A stretch of 49,288 nt of DNA. Origin: Bacillota bacterium (GTDB lineage: Bacteria > Bacillota > Clostridia > Christensenellales > CAG-138). Positions within the stretch are counted from its first letter, which is position 1; each line of letters opens with the position of its first letter. This document shows positions 1 to 6,931 of the stretch, in pieces. A program made the translations under genes and the position numbers. The notes under the pieces were generated by a model. It did not search any database. It was given only the letters and a program-made list of their open reading frames with translations, and was not told where the DNA came from. Location: assembly GCA_023395595.1 (NCBI GenBank), contig JAEWYO010000015.1, positions 1 to 49,288 on the forward strand, written 5' to 3'.

Positions 1-1009
1 TGTGCTTTTCGGTCTCTTCCGAAATTTTCGCCATCGTCTTTAGCGCCTCAACCGGATATTTTCCAGCGGCGGTCTCGCCGGAGAGCATAACAGCGCTGGT
101 TCCATCGTAGACCGCGTTTGCAACGTCCGAAATCTCCGCGCGGGTGGGACGCGGGTTGTGGATCATACTCTCGAGCATCTCCGTTGCGGTGATCACACGC
201 TTGCCAAGAAGGCGGCACTCTGTCACAAGATATTTCTGAATATACGGCAGTTCCTCAAACGGAATCTCAACGCCGAGGTCGCCGCGGCCGATCATGATTC
301 CCTCGCACTCTTCGCAGATCTCATGAATGTTATTGATACCCGTACGGTTCTCAATCTTTGCGATGATCGCGATGTCTTCCCCGCCATTTTCCTTCAAAAA
401 CGTCTTGAGGTCGATCAAATTCTGCCGTGTGGAAACAAACGATGCCGCAATGTAATCTACGTCGTTTTGGATGCCAAACAGCAAATCCGCCTTGTCTTGC
501 TCGCTGAGGTATTCCTGATGAATCAACTTGTTCGGAAAACTCATACTCTTCCGGTCGGAAAGCTCCCCGCCTGCAATCACAACGCAGATCGCATCGGTAT
601 CGGTCAACTCTGTAACCTCGAATATGAGCAGCCCGTTGTTGACGAGGATTCGATCGCCAATCTCCAGAGAACAGGCAAGCCCCGCAAAGTTGACCGAGAC
701 GCGTTCTTTTGAGCCCTGTACATCTTTGGTCGTGAAGGTAAAGGGGTCTCCTTCATTTAATGTGATCTTCCCGTTTTTGAAAGTTTTGATACGAAACTCA
801 GGCCCCTTTGTGTCCTGCATGATGGCGACAGGCATATCCAGTTCCTCGCGAACCTTCTTGATCCGCTCAATGCGGACGCGGTGCTCCTCATGCGATCCGT
901 GCGAAAAATTCAACCTCGCCGTATTCATGCCTGCACGGCACATCTCGGCAAGAATCTCTTCTGTTTCGCACGAAGGGCCAATGGTGCAGACGATTTTAGT
1001 CTTTCTCAT
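1..1009 (-). CDS. pyk: Pyruvate kinase, N-terminal 336 residues (3' end outside window)
   Basis: Converts phosphoenolpyruvate and ADP to pyruvate and ATP in the cytoplasm, the last step of glycolysis. The reading frame is open to the left edge, so the C-terminal part is missing. The N-terminus MRKTKIVCTIGPSC and NFSHGSHEEH are standard pyruvate kinase. Further on are the catalytic-lysine region IAKIENRTGINN, the metal/substrate loop RGDLGVEIP, and the signature MLESMIHNPRPTRAE followed by DVANAVYDGTSAVMLSGETAAGKYP. The B domain lies between, at roughly residues 70-165. The ATG at 1009 follows AGAGGAGA about 8 bases upstream and a good promoter at 1053-1081, so the start is secure. The family identity is certain; whether a C-terminal PEP-utiliser-like extra domain exists cannot be seen. 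Confidence 0.97.
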   Translation of the reverse strand, partial: MRKTKIVCTIGPSCETEEILAEMCRAGMNTARLNFSHGSHEEHRVRIERIKKVREELDMPVAIMQDTKGPEFRIKTFKNGKITLNEGDPFTFTTKDVQGSKERVSVNFAGLACSLEIGDRILVNNGLLIFEVTELTDTDAICVVIAGGELSDRKSMSFPNKLIHQEYLSEQDKADLLFGIQNDVDYIAASFVSTRQNLIDLKTFLKENGGEDIAIIAKIENRTGINNIHEICEECEGIMIGRGDLGVEIPFEELPYIQKYLVTECRLLGKRVITATEMLESMIHNPRPTRAEISDVANAVYDGTSAVMLSGETAAGKYPVEALKTMAKISEETEKH

Positions 1010-1052
1010 GATGATTTCTCCTCTTGCTTACACTGTCACAAACAATCCGTCT

Positions 1053-1081
1053 ATCATACTACTCAAACCAGGCACCATCAA
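1053..1081 (-). promoter_or_regulatory. Sigma-A-type promoter of pyk
   Basis: On the minus strand TTGATG (1081-1076) and TATGAT (1058-1053) are separated by 17 bases, about 45 bases upstream of the pyk start codon. Inferred from consensus match only. Confidence 0.6.
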
Positions 1082-1148
1082 GGGCTGAAATGTCAATTTT
1101 TCATGAAACGACTCGCAATTGACTGAATTTTTGCAGCTTTCTATGCAA

Positions 1149-1169
1149 AAGAGCGCGTTTTGCGCTCTT
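1149..1169 (-). terminator. Rho-independent terminator after the GNAT gene
   Basis: AAGAGCGC and GCGCTCTT form an 8-bp stem with a 5-base loop. Read on the minus strand it is followed by TTTTGC. It lies 11 bases past the stop of the acetyltransferase at 1180. Confidence 0.7.
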
Positions 1170-1179
1170 GATTTGAGAA

Positions 1180-1764
1180 TTATGAAGGATTTCCTGTTGT
1201 TTTGTCTGCCACGGCGCGCGAGGTATCATAACCCAACTCGTAATAGTTGTTGCCGTTGAAAACGAAGTTCTTGATGACCTCCATGCCGATTTTTCTCGTG
1301 TGCGCCGCGAACGAGCGCGTGTTGATATGATTGATAAACGTAATCAGGAGGCGATAACGCCGGTTCATCTGCCGCGCCGAATAGGCAAACAGGTCTTCCA
1401 AAACACCCTTCCCGCGATATGCCATATCGATACAAACCGGGCCGTATTGATAGGAATTTTCCGTGCTGAGTGTTTTCCCGAGATATTCCGTATTGGGAAG
1501 GTCAGCAATCATGTGTTGAAACAGCGGCCATTTACTCCAGAATTGCCAACTACCCGCCATGGCATAGGCAGCAATCACATCTCCCTCGCATGCAAGCGAA
1601 ATGCCGTCCTCTGATTCGATCAACTCCCGCAGTTGCCCCGCGGTAAAGAGCGTGGTGACAAAACCGTTCTTCTTTTCATCTTCCGAGATCGAAGAAACGT
1701 GGTATCGTTTTTGTAATTCTTCTATCTGCGGAATATCCGCAATCGTTGCATTTCGGTAGTTCAT
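1180..1764 (-). CDS. GNAT-family N-acetyltransferase
   Basis: Predicted cytoplasmic acetyl-CoA-dependent N-acetyltransferase of 194 residues; the substrate is unknown. It opens with MNYRNATIADIPQIEEL, the usual first strand and helix of the fold. The acetyl-CoA loop is the degenerate AYRGKGVLEDLF at about residues 114-125 (consensus Q/RxxGxG/A), preceded by the strand GPVCIDM. The C-terminal part has NTRSFAAHTRKIGMEVIKNF, matching the late GNAT helix and strand. The start has a clean GGAGG site 6 bases upstream and a promoter at 1810-1838. It appears to be a single-gene unit ending in the hairpin at 1149-1169. Fold confidence is good; no substrate can be proposed from its neighbours (pyk and tRNA genes). 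Confidence 0.8.
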   Translation of the reverse strand: MNYRNATIADIPQIEELQKRYHVSSISEDEKKNGFVTTLFTAGQLRELIESEDGISLACEGDVIAAYAMAGSWQFWSKWPLFQHMIADLPNTEYLGKTLSTENSYQYGPVCIDMAYRGKGVLEDLFAYSARQMNRRYRLLITFINHINTRSFAAHTRKIGMEVIKNFVFNGNNYYELGYDTSRAVADKTTGNPS

Positions 1765-1809
1765 TAAACCTCCAGCATGAGTGCTCTTGCTGTTTCTTCT
1801 ATAGGAAAC

Positions 1810-1838
1810 ACGTTATCACAGCGCAGCAGAATCGTCAA
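1810..1838 (-). promoter_or_regulatory. Promoter of the GNAT gene, with a palindrome next to the -35
   Basis: On the minus strand TTGACG (1838-1833), a 17-base spacer and TAACGT (1815-1810). The -35 is good and the -10 is weak. The palindrome GAGAAT-GA-ATTCTC (1843-1856) lies just upstream and could bind a regulator; that part is inference. Confidence 0.5.
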
Positions 1839-1898
1839 TTGAGAGAATGAATTCTCAGAATGCTATTCAATTAAGATAAAAAGCAATTAAACACAATG

Positions 1899-1928
1899 CA
1901 AAAGAGCACTCTTTCGAACGCTCTTTTG
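1899..1928 (-). terminator. Hairpin beside the duplicated tRNA-Ser 3' end
   Basis: CAAAAGAGC (1899-1907) pairs with GCTCTTTTG (1920-1928). On the minus strand it directly follows the CCA-like end of the broken tRNA copy at 1929, just as the hairpin at 2075-2110 follows the intact tRNA-Ser. It was probably duplicated together with that tRNA end. Confidence 0.6.
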
Positions 1929-2063
1929 TGGCGGAGAAGGAGGGATTCTCCGCTTCGCCTTCGGCTTGCTTGCGCTCCGCGCTGCGCGCACTCTCGGCGG
2001 CGCTTCCCGGGGCGGGAAAACCGTCCACAGGACGCTTTTCAGGCTCCGCCCTTCGAATCCCTC
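1929..2063 (-). repeat. Duplicated tRNA-Ser 3' end interrupted in the T-loop by a GC-rich element
   Basis: Bases 1929-1948 are identical to 2110-2129, the last 20 bases (CCA end, acceptor strand and part of the T-arm) of the neighbouring tRNA-Ser(GCU). After that the tRNA match stops and about 100 GC-rich bases follow. The far end carries GAATCCCTC (2055-2063), the inverse complement of GAGGGATTC at 1940-1948, so the block is bounded by a 9-bp inverted repeat made of T-arm sequence. Inside is an imperfect hairpin (2016-2026 with 2030-2040, one mismatch). The 5' two-thirds of a tRNA is absent, so this is not a functional tRNA gene. It may be a repeat family or a scar of insertion into a tRNA T-loop. 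Confidence 0.7.
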
Positions 2064-2074
2064 TGAATCACAAC

Positions 2075-2110
2075 ACAAACAAGAGCACCCGTGCGGATGC
2101 TCTTGTTTGT
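2075..2110 (-). terminator. Terminator of the tRNA-Ser pair
   Basis: Perfect 13-bp stem, ACAAACAAGAGCA (2075-2087) with TGCTCTTGTTTGT (2098-2110), 10-base loop. On the minus strand it begins at the last base of tRNA-Ser(GCU) and ends in a U-rich run (TTGTTTGTGTTGT). Confidence 0.75.
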
Positions 2111-2202
2111 GGCGGAGAAGGAGGGATTCGAACCCTCGCACCAGTTACCCCAGTCTACTCCCTTAGCAGGGGAGCCCCTTACAGCCACTTGGGTACTTCT
2201 CC
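2110..2202 (-). tRNA. tRNA-Ser, anticodon GCU
   Basis: Minus-strand cloverleaf with acceptor GGAGAAG/CTTCTCC, discriminator G and an encoded CCA. The anticodon loop CTGCTAA reads GCU (codons AGC/AGU). A long variable arm, typical of serine tRNAs, precedes the T-arm GAGGGTTCGAATCCCTC. It lies 22 bases downstream of tRNA-Ser(UGA) and is presumably co-transcribed with it. Confidence 0.95.
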
Positions 2203-2224
2203 ATATTTGATTTTTCTCCGTTTT

Positions 2225-2313
2225 TGGCGGAGAGAGAGGGATTCGAACCCCCGGTGCCTTTCAGCATCACTGGTTTTCAAGACCAGCTCCATAAACCACT
2301 CGGACATCTCTCC
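2225..2313 (-). tRNA. tRNA-Ser, anticodon UGA
   Basis: Minus-strand cloverleaf with acceptor GGAGAGA/TCTCTCC, discriminator G and an encoded CCA. The anticodon loop CTTGAAA reads UGA (UCN codons). It has a long class-II variable arm and a T-arm with GGGTTCGAATCCC. First tRNA of the two-gene unit driven from 2332-2361. Confidence 0.95.
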
Positions 2314-2331
2314 AAGATTTGCACCTAGAGA

Positions 2332-2361
2332 AGTATAGCAAATTCAACAAACGATTGTCAA
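2332..2361 (-). promoter_or_regulatory. Promoter of the tRNA-Ser pair
   Basis: On the minus strand TTGACA (2361-2356), an 18-base spacer and TATACT (2337-2332), ending 18 bases before the first base of tRNA-Ser(UGA). Near-consensus sequence and spacing. Confidence 0.8.
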
Positions 2362-2481
2362 CGCCTGAATCTCAGATGAATCCCACTTCTTCAAATATAT
2401 CAAATCGAGCGATTACAAAATTCCAGTAATCCGCCAGATTTGGCGCAATTGTGAAACTCCCAGGATGTAATGGGGAATCCG

Positions 2482-2510
2482 TTGCAGTTGAGGTGATTTC
2501 TCCCTATAAT
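2482..2510 (+). promoter_or_regulatory. Promoter of the lipoprotein gene
   Basis: TTGCAG (2482-2487), 17 bases, TATAAT (2505-2510). The -10 overlaps the in-frame ATG at 2509, which argues that this ATG is not the translation start and supports the ATG at 2566. Confidence 0.7.
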
Positions 2511-2565
2511 GGAAGATAGAAAGTGCGGATGCAATCCGCAACCAACGGAAGGATTACGCAGGCCA

Positions 2566-2958
2566 ATGCGAAAATTGATTGTTACAGCCCTCGCGGTTTT
2601 TTCTGTGCTGATGCTGCTCTACGGCTGCAAAGCAGAATCTTCTACAACGCTCAACACGAGCTCAAAACTATTTTACGGCGGCAGCCAGATTGAAACCACG
2701 GTTCGCGAACTCAAAGTGGACGGCGGAAAAACTTCCGCGCGCATTCGTTTTCTCAATCTCGGTTCCGAGGACCTGAATTCCATCGAAGCGCAGGTTGAAT
2801 TTATCGATGCTGAGGGAAAGACCATTGCAACATACATTATTCAAGAGACATTTGATGCCCCTGTTCCCGTCGGCGAGAGCTTCAGCGCGACGGCGGAGTG
2901 CGACAGTAATTCCAAGATCAAAGGCGTATATGTATCGGAATATGAGCCTCAGGGTTGA
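2566..2958 (+). CDS. Small secreted lipoprotein
   Basis: A 130-residue predicted lipoprotein anchored on the outer face of the cytoplasmic membrane. The N-terminus MRKLIVTALAVFSVLMLLYGC is a type II signal peptide with lipobox LYGC, so Cys21 would be lipidated. The mature part is a single small beta-rich domain (about residues 35-125) with alternating hydrophobic strands such as ARIRFLNLGSEDLNSIEAQVEFIDAEGKTI. This resembles FxLYD-type lipoprotein domains, but the match is by fold impression only. The start at 2566 is chosen over 2509 because it begins the signal peptide and the earlier ATG lies in the promoter. The 3' end overlaps the convergent DUF5131 gene by 10 bases. No function can be assigned. 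Confidence 0.8.
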   Translation: MRKLIVTALAVFSVLMLLYGCKAESSTTLNTSSKLFYGGSQIETTVRELKVDGGKTSARIRFLNLGSEDLNSIEAQVEFIDAEGKTIATYIIQETFDAPVPVGESFSATAECDSNSKIKGVYVSEYEPQG

Positions 2959-3719
2959 TCGCTGTTTCCTTTCCCTGTGTTAATGTTTGCCTTTCTCGCC
3001 TGCGCACTCTGCAGCTTGCGCGGGATTCGATAGAGTTTTCCGTCTTTTTTAAAGTTTGCGCCGGTCTGGCGGAAGCAAAACGGTACATTCGCCGCTATGC
3101 ATTGTCTGCGGATGTCCAAAATCCACTCATAGTCGCACAACCTTGCTTCCTCACCGGACTCACCGCCGACATTTACACTCTCCACCCAGTCGCCAAGATA
3201 TTCGGAAAGGTCGATATGCTCTAGCAGCGGTTCGCAAACAATCATCTTATGATGAATCGGCGCATCCCGAAAGACCGGCAATCGTTCATCCACCTTGGCT
3301 TGGTTTTCAACCGTGCAGCAGACGGAGACATTCGCATATCCGGCTCCCCAATCCTCCGGCAAGCATTGGGCAAATCGTGTAATCCGCTTTGTGATAAACA
3401 GAAATTCGCAGTCACTTCGCTCACGGATCATACGCCATGCTTCTGCGCGCCACGCATCCGCGTCGGCAAGCAAGAAGTCGGACGTGAAGCACATCCAGAT
3501 AAAGCTGCCCGCAGCGATTTTATAAGAACCATCCCGCGCATGCGCAATCGGCAGGTAGAACCCACTCGTTTTTGTTACCGCACTTGCGTCCTTTCCGTGC
3601 CTTGCATCGGCGCGGTAGACATAGCAGTTCTGGCATCCGGCTGAAATCTTGTGGCAGCCATGCCATGGGTTCCAATTTACTCCGCCGTATGTGGCAGTTC
3701 TAACCATTTTTTCACTCAT
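2949..3719 (-). CDS. DUF5131 (phage Gp37/Gp68-like) family protein
   Basis: A 256-residue protein of the DUF5131 family, found in phages and bacteria and of unproven biochemical function. The diagnostic N-terminal motif is WNPWHGCHKISAGCQNCYVYR, with three cysteines spaced CX6CX2C that resemble a radical-SAM-like cluster site. Later hallmarks are FIWMCFTSDFLLADADAWR, FLFITKR, the VCCTVENQ segment, CEPLLEHIDLS and VNVGGESG, and the end FCFRQTGANF. All cysteines seem intact. The start is placed at ATG 3719; a GTG one codon earlier is also possible and no strong ribosome site is seen. It sits alone, convergent with the lipoprotein gene, with no phage genes nearby. Family assignment is strong; the role is unknown. 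Confidence 0.85.
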   Translation of the reverse strand: MSEKMVRTATYGGVNWNPWHGCHKISAGCQNCYVYRADARHGKDASAVTKTSGFYLPIAHARDGSYKIAAGSFIWMCFTSDFLLADADAWRAEAWRMIRERSDCEFLFITKRITRFAQCLPEDWGAGYANVSVCCTVENQAKVDERLPVFRDAPIHHKMIVCEPLLEHIDLSEYLGDWVESVNVGGESGEEARLCDYEWILDIRRQCIAANVPFCFRQTGANFKKDGKLYRIPRKLQSAQARKANINTGKGNSDQP

Positions 3720-3768
3720 CACATTGTCCCGTTTGCTTTTGCGTCACGTTGGTTCACATTTGCTTTCG

Positions 3769-3798
3769 TTGACAATCGTAACACCACTACAGTATAAT
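3769..3798 (+). promoter_or_regulatory. Promoter of the UPF0316 gene
   Basis: TTGACA (3769-3774), 18 bases, TATAAT (3793-3798). The ribosome site AAAGGAGG follows just before the ATG at 3824. Both hexamers are perfect consensus. Confidence 0.85.
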
Positions 3799-3823
3799 CG
3801 GCAAGCTGAAAGGAGGTTGAACC

Positions 3824-4414
3824 ATGAATGAATTCCTTCAGGCGATAGAAACATTCGCCCAAGGTTCGACAATCTGGGTTTATCTCTTCATTTTCTTTGG
3901 AAAGATTTTGGAGGTGTCTTTTGGCACGCTCCGAATCGTTCTGATCAACCGCGGAGAACGCACAGTCGGCGCAATCATTGCCGTCGTTGAAATCACACTT
4001 TGGCTTGTGATTGCAAGCAGCGTGCTCACCGGTTTTAAGGATGATTTCTTAAAGGGTATCGTCTATGCGGTGGCCTTTGCCTGCGGCAACTACATCGGCA
4101 GCTGGCTTGACGAGCTGCTTGCGTTTGGACTTAGCTCCATGCAAGTCGTCCTGCCCGATCTTGCCTCTGCCAAGGAAGCGGAAGCAAGCCTGCGCGCAAA
4201 AGGCTTTGGCATGACGACCATCGATGTGCACGGCCGTGACAACGACCGCAGTATGTTGATCATGACTATGCAGCGCAAGCGTCTACCGGAAGCACTCGCC
4301 ATCTTGGAAGATCAATGCAATGGCGCGGTTGTAACCGTCACGGATATTAAGACACAGCGCGGCGGCTATCTAGAACGCGCAGTGCGCGGCGGACAACTCC
4401 GCAACGGCAAATAA
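3824..4414 (+). CDS. UPF0316 / DUF2179-type membrane protein
   Basis: A 196-residue integral membrane protein with a cytoplasmic C-terminal domain. Three hydrophobic segments are visible at about residues 17-38 (IWVYLFIFFGKILEVSFGTLRIVLI), 47-67 and 75-100. The segment FGKILEVSFGTLRIVLINRGER is characteristic of UPF0316. The soluble part (about 110-180) matches the DUF2179 fold, with EAEASLRAKGFGMTTIDVHGRDNDRSMLIMTMQRKRLPEAL. Related proteins have no firmly assigned biochemical function. The start has AAAGGAGG 8 bases upstream and a consensus promoter. It is a single-gene unit closed by the terminator at 4429-4449. Confidence 0.88.
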   Translation: MNEFLQAIETFAQGSTIWVYLFIFFGKILEVSFGTLRIVLINRGERTVGAIIAVVEITLWLVIASSVLTGFKDDFLKGIVYAVAFACGNYIGSWLDELLAFGLSSMQVVLPDLASAKEAEASLRAKGFGMTTIDVHGRDNDRSMLIMTMQRKRLPEALAILEDQCNGAVVTVTDIKTQRGGYLERAVRGGQLRNGK

Positions 4415-4428
4415 CCACAACGCTCCAT

Positions 4429-4449
4429 ACCGCCTTCGGGCGGTTTTTC
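4429..4449 (+). terminator. Terminator after the UPF0316 gene
   Basis: ACCGCC-TTCG-GGCGGT stem-loop followed by TTTTTC, 15 bases past the stop codon. Confidence 0.85.
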
Positions 4450-4465
4450 TTTACCAAATACGCCA

Positions 4466-5935
4466 TTAAAACTCTTTCGCGATTTGAAACGACACAAGTG
4501 CGTGCAAGAGCGAAAGGGCTTTGTCGTCTAAATCCAAACCAAACTGTGCCTTCATCCGTTCCAAGCGATATAGAAACGTACTGCGATGGATGAAGAGCTC
4601 CCCTGCCGTCCGCACTGCGTTGAAACGGTTTTTCACATAGCATTCCGCGGTTTCGAGATAGTTCGTCTCGTGCTCTTTGTCGTATTTGGCGAGCGCGAGA
4701 ACAGAGCGCATACAAAATAGCACCTTTGGAGCATCATTCTGAAACTGTGGAATAAACTCCCGCTCGAATACATCCGCAAATCCCGCTGCACACGAAAAGT
4801 CTTCCGCGTGGTTGAGTGCAAGATTCGCTTGTTGTAATCGTTCCGGGAACAGCGAGAATCCCGCAAACGATTCACAGATTCCGATTTTTAACCCGTTTTC
4901 GTTTGCCAATTCTTGCGCTGTGGTCCGTAGCGAATCGATCTTCAGTACACTCGTTCTCATGATCGCAACCACAACGGGCGAAAGCGAAAACGCGCAGCAG
5001 TCTATGAGCTTGTCCTCCAGCAGATCGCAGATGGCATCCGTCTCCGTCGCGCGAAGCACTCCGTGAATCGGCTCAACCGCAAGCACGGCATATTCGTCCG
5101 ACTCAAGATAGCCGAGTTGGTGCAATGCCTCGACGCTCTGTTTTTGTATACCTTCTTGCAAAAGCAGCAACCGAAACAAATTTGCCGCGGGTTCACTCGT
5201 TCGTGATCCTCGCCCTTGTCCAAGGCGCAATGCCCTCTCGGACAGCATCAGGCGCAAGAACCCGGCAAGGGATTCCAGCACGATTTCGTCGCTTGCATAA
5301 AACGGCCGCTCGCTCGCCAAACATAGGAGTGTAAAACGAGCATCCCCTTGCACTAGACGAATCATCATCTGTTCCGGCGTCGCAATGTTACCAATCTTCT
5401 GAACACGTCCTGTTTCGCCATCTTGCACGTTCAATATGTCTACTTGGATCTGCTGGATGACTGACGCGATCTCCTCAACGCCATCTTGCGCGACAATATG
5501 CCCGCGCGCATCGAGCAATAGTACCGGGTTTTGCAACATCCGGGACGCACGGCGAAGCAACGTCTCCACCCCTTCACCCATCTCCGCCGCTTGACGCAGG
5601 CTCTGCGTCCAGTCGTCCAGTCGATCAAACAACCGCTGCACAAAATTCAGCAGCGCACTTGTTTGTTCTTTTTGCGGCAATATACAGATATCATAGGAAT
5701 GAAGCTTTTCAGCATTCGGTTTACCGACGCATAGAAACAGCGGTTCGCTCTGCGTCGCGCCTTGATACGCGTCGAGTTCCGCGCTTGTGCAGACAATGAT
5801 GCGCGCACCAAGTGCCCGATTGCCGCCTTCCAGCAGAAGAGGCCTTCCGACGGATTGCTGTGGTTGACGGATTGTATCGGTTAAATCCGGATAGCGATAA
5901 CGCAGTTCGTTTCGGATAAATTCTTTCTGAATCAC
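4466..5935 (-). CDS. PucR/CdaR-type transcriptional regulator
   Basis: A 489-residue DNA-binding regulator. The C-terminal 55 residues are the PucR-type helix-turn-helix: ETAECYVKNRFNAVRTAGELFIHRSTFLYRLERMKAQFGLDL, with the hallmark HRSTFLYRLERM. The preceding CdaR GGDEF-like region (about residues 270-390) includes YAVLAVEPIHG and KIGICESFAGFSLFPERLQQA. An N-terminal sensory part includes a GAF-like segment (RMLQNPVLLLDARGHIVAQDG). It is transcribed divergently from the methyltransferase/corrinoid cluster, with 159 bases between the start codons. In other anaerobes such regulators often sit beside the substrate-utilisation genes they control, so control of this cluster is a reasonable inference. 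The inducer is unknown. The ATG has AGGAGG upstream and a strong promoter at 5979-6007. Confidence 0.88.
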   Translation of the reverse strand: MIQKEFIRNELRYRYPDLTDTIRQPQQSVGRPLLLEGGNRALGARIIVCTSAELDAYQGATQSEPLFLCVGKPNAEKLHSYDICILPQKEQTSALLNFVQRLFDRLDDWTQSLRQAAEMGEGVETLLRRASRMLQNPVLLLDARGHIVAQDGVEEIASVIQQIQVDILNVQDGETGRVQKIGNIATPEQMMIRLVQGDARFTLLCLASERPFYASDEIVLESLAGFLRLMLSERALRLGQGRGSRTSEPAANLFRLLLLQEGIQKQSVEALHQLGYLESDEYAVLAVEPIHGVLRATETDAICDLLEDKLIDCCAFSLSPVVVAIMRTSVLKIDSLRTTAQELANENGLKIGICESFAGFSLFPERLQQANLALNHAEDFSCAAGFADVFEREFIPQFQNDAPKVLFCMRSVLALAKYDKEHETNYLETAECYVKNRFNAVRTAGELFIHRSTFLYRLERMKAQFGLDLDDKALSLLHALVSFQIAKEF

Positions 5936-5978
5936 GCCGGATACCTCCTCCTGTTATCAGATTCATCGTTTGCTACAT

Positions 5979-6007
5979 AGTGTATGATGATACGTTAAAA
6001 TTGTCAA
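5979..6007 (-). promoter_or_regulatory. Promoter of the PucR-type regulator
   Basis: On the minus strand TTGACA (6007-6002), 17 bases, TACACT (5984-5979). Located 44 bases before the start codon, in the intergenic region shared with the methyltransferase gene. Confidence 0.75.
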
Positions 6008-6094
6008 TCTTCTGCTGGATTTCGAAATGATATATGATCTGTTATAGTGTTATTTAGTTTTATTTTACGCATAGTTGTGCCAAGGAGTGTTGAA

Positions 6095-6901
6095 ATGATC
6101 ATCATTGGAGAAAAGCTAAACGGATTCATACCTTCTGTCGGAAAAGCAATTCGCGAACGGGACGAAGCGTTCTTGCGTGATCTCGCCATTCGGCAGGAAG
6201 AAGCAGGCGCGGATTATCTCGACGTCTGTGCTGCGGTCGATGCCGAAGTGGAGGCGGAAACGCTTCTCTGGCTGGCCCAACTAGCCGAGGACGCATCATC
6301 CCTCCCGCTTTGCATCGATTCGCCGAATCCGAACGTCTTGGCCCACGTCCTCCCGCACTGCAAACGCGCGGGCATCGTAAACTCCGTCTCGACGGAGAGC
6401 GGTAAAATCGAAACCATCTTTCCTTTGATTGCAAACACCAATTGGAAGGTGATCGCGCTGACTTGCTCCAACTCCGGCGTACCGGAGAGCGCAGAAGGGC
6501 GTCTTACGATTTTTGAGCAGATTCGCACTGCCGCAAAGGAATATGGAATTGCGGAAAGCCGCCTGTTGATCGACCCGATTGTGCATACACTCTCGACCGA
6601 TGAACGCTCGCTCTCTACTTTTGCCGACTGCGCGCGAGAGATTCGCATGCGCTCCTACGGCGCGCATGTGGTCAGCGGTCTTTCGAACATCTCCTTCGGT
6701 TTGCCTGCGCGTCCGGTCATCAACCATGCGTTTCTCGTGCTTGCCATGCAAGCGGGTATGGATGCCGCAATCATGGATGTCCTGGATCGCGAGATGGTCG
6801 GGCTCCTGTACGCGACAAACGCGCTGCTTGGCGAGGACGAATATTGCATGGACTACATCACCGCGTTTCGTGAAGGGCGCATCGGTCCGAAGAAAGACTG
6901 A
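6095..6901 (+). CDS. Methyltetrahydrofolate:corrinoid protein methyltransferase
   Basis: A 268-residue cytoplasmic enzyme with a pterin-binding TIM barrel. It transfers a methyl group between methyl-THF and the cobalt of a corrinoid protein, either direction depending on the pathway. It starts MIIIGEKLNGFIPSVGKAI, the usual opening of this family (IGExI/LN). Next come ADYLDVCAAVD (pterin-site aspartate region), PLCIDSPNP, IVNSVSTESGK, a conserved asparagine-rich strand at about residue 136 (LTCSNSGVP), LLIDPIVHTLSTD and VVSGLSNISFGLPARPVINHAFL. All match AcsE/MtgA/MtvA-type proteins. AAGGAG 8 bases upstream fixes the start at 6095. The next gene, 30 bases on, encodes its likely corrinoid partner. 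No AcsCDAB genes are nearby, so this is probably a peripheral methyltransfer system rather than the core acetyl-CoA pathway; that is inference. Confidence 0.92.
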   Translation: MIIIGEKLNGFIPSVGKAIRERDEAFLRDLAIRQEEAGADYLDVCAAVDAEVEAETLLWLAQLAEDASSLPLCIDSPNPNVLAHVLPHCKRAGIVNSVSTESGKIETIFPLIANTNWKVIALTCSNSGVPESAEGRLTIFEQIRTAAKEYGIAESRLLIDPIVHTLSTDERSLSTFADCAREIRMRSYGAHVVSGLSNISFGLPARPVINHAFLVLAMQAGMDAAIMDVLDREMVGLLYATNALLGEDEYCMDYITAFREGRIGPKKD

Positions 6902-6931
6902 TTCGAGATCAAGTATCAGATAGAGGTTGTT

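Noticed and set aside
158..712. 184-codon + strand frame at the left edge
   Set aside because: Antisense to pyruvate kinase, whose motifs are continuous on the minus strand.
1929..2063. A third functional tRNA-Ser gene
   Set aside because: Only the 3' end is present; there is no anticodon arm or 5' acceptor strand.
1899..2110. Integrated genetic element with attL/attR in tRNA-Ser
   Set aside because: The interval is only about 180 bases and has no integrase or cargo; a small repeat or scar fits better.
5936..6094. Cobalamin riboswitch before the corrinoid cluster
   Set aside because: Too short and lacks the conserved B12-box; only promoter-like sequences are seen.
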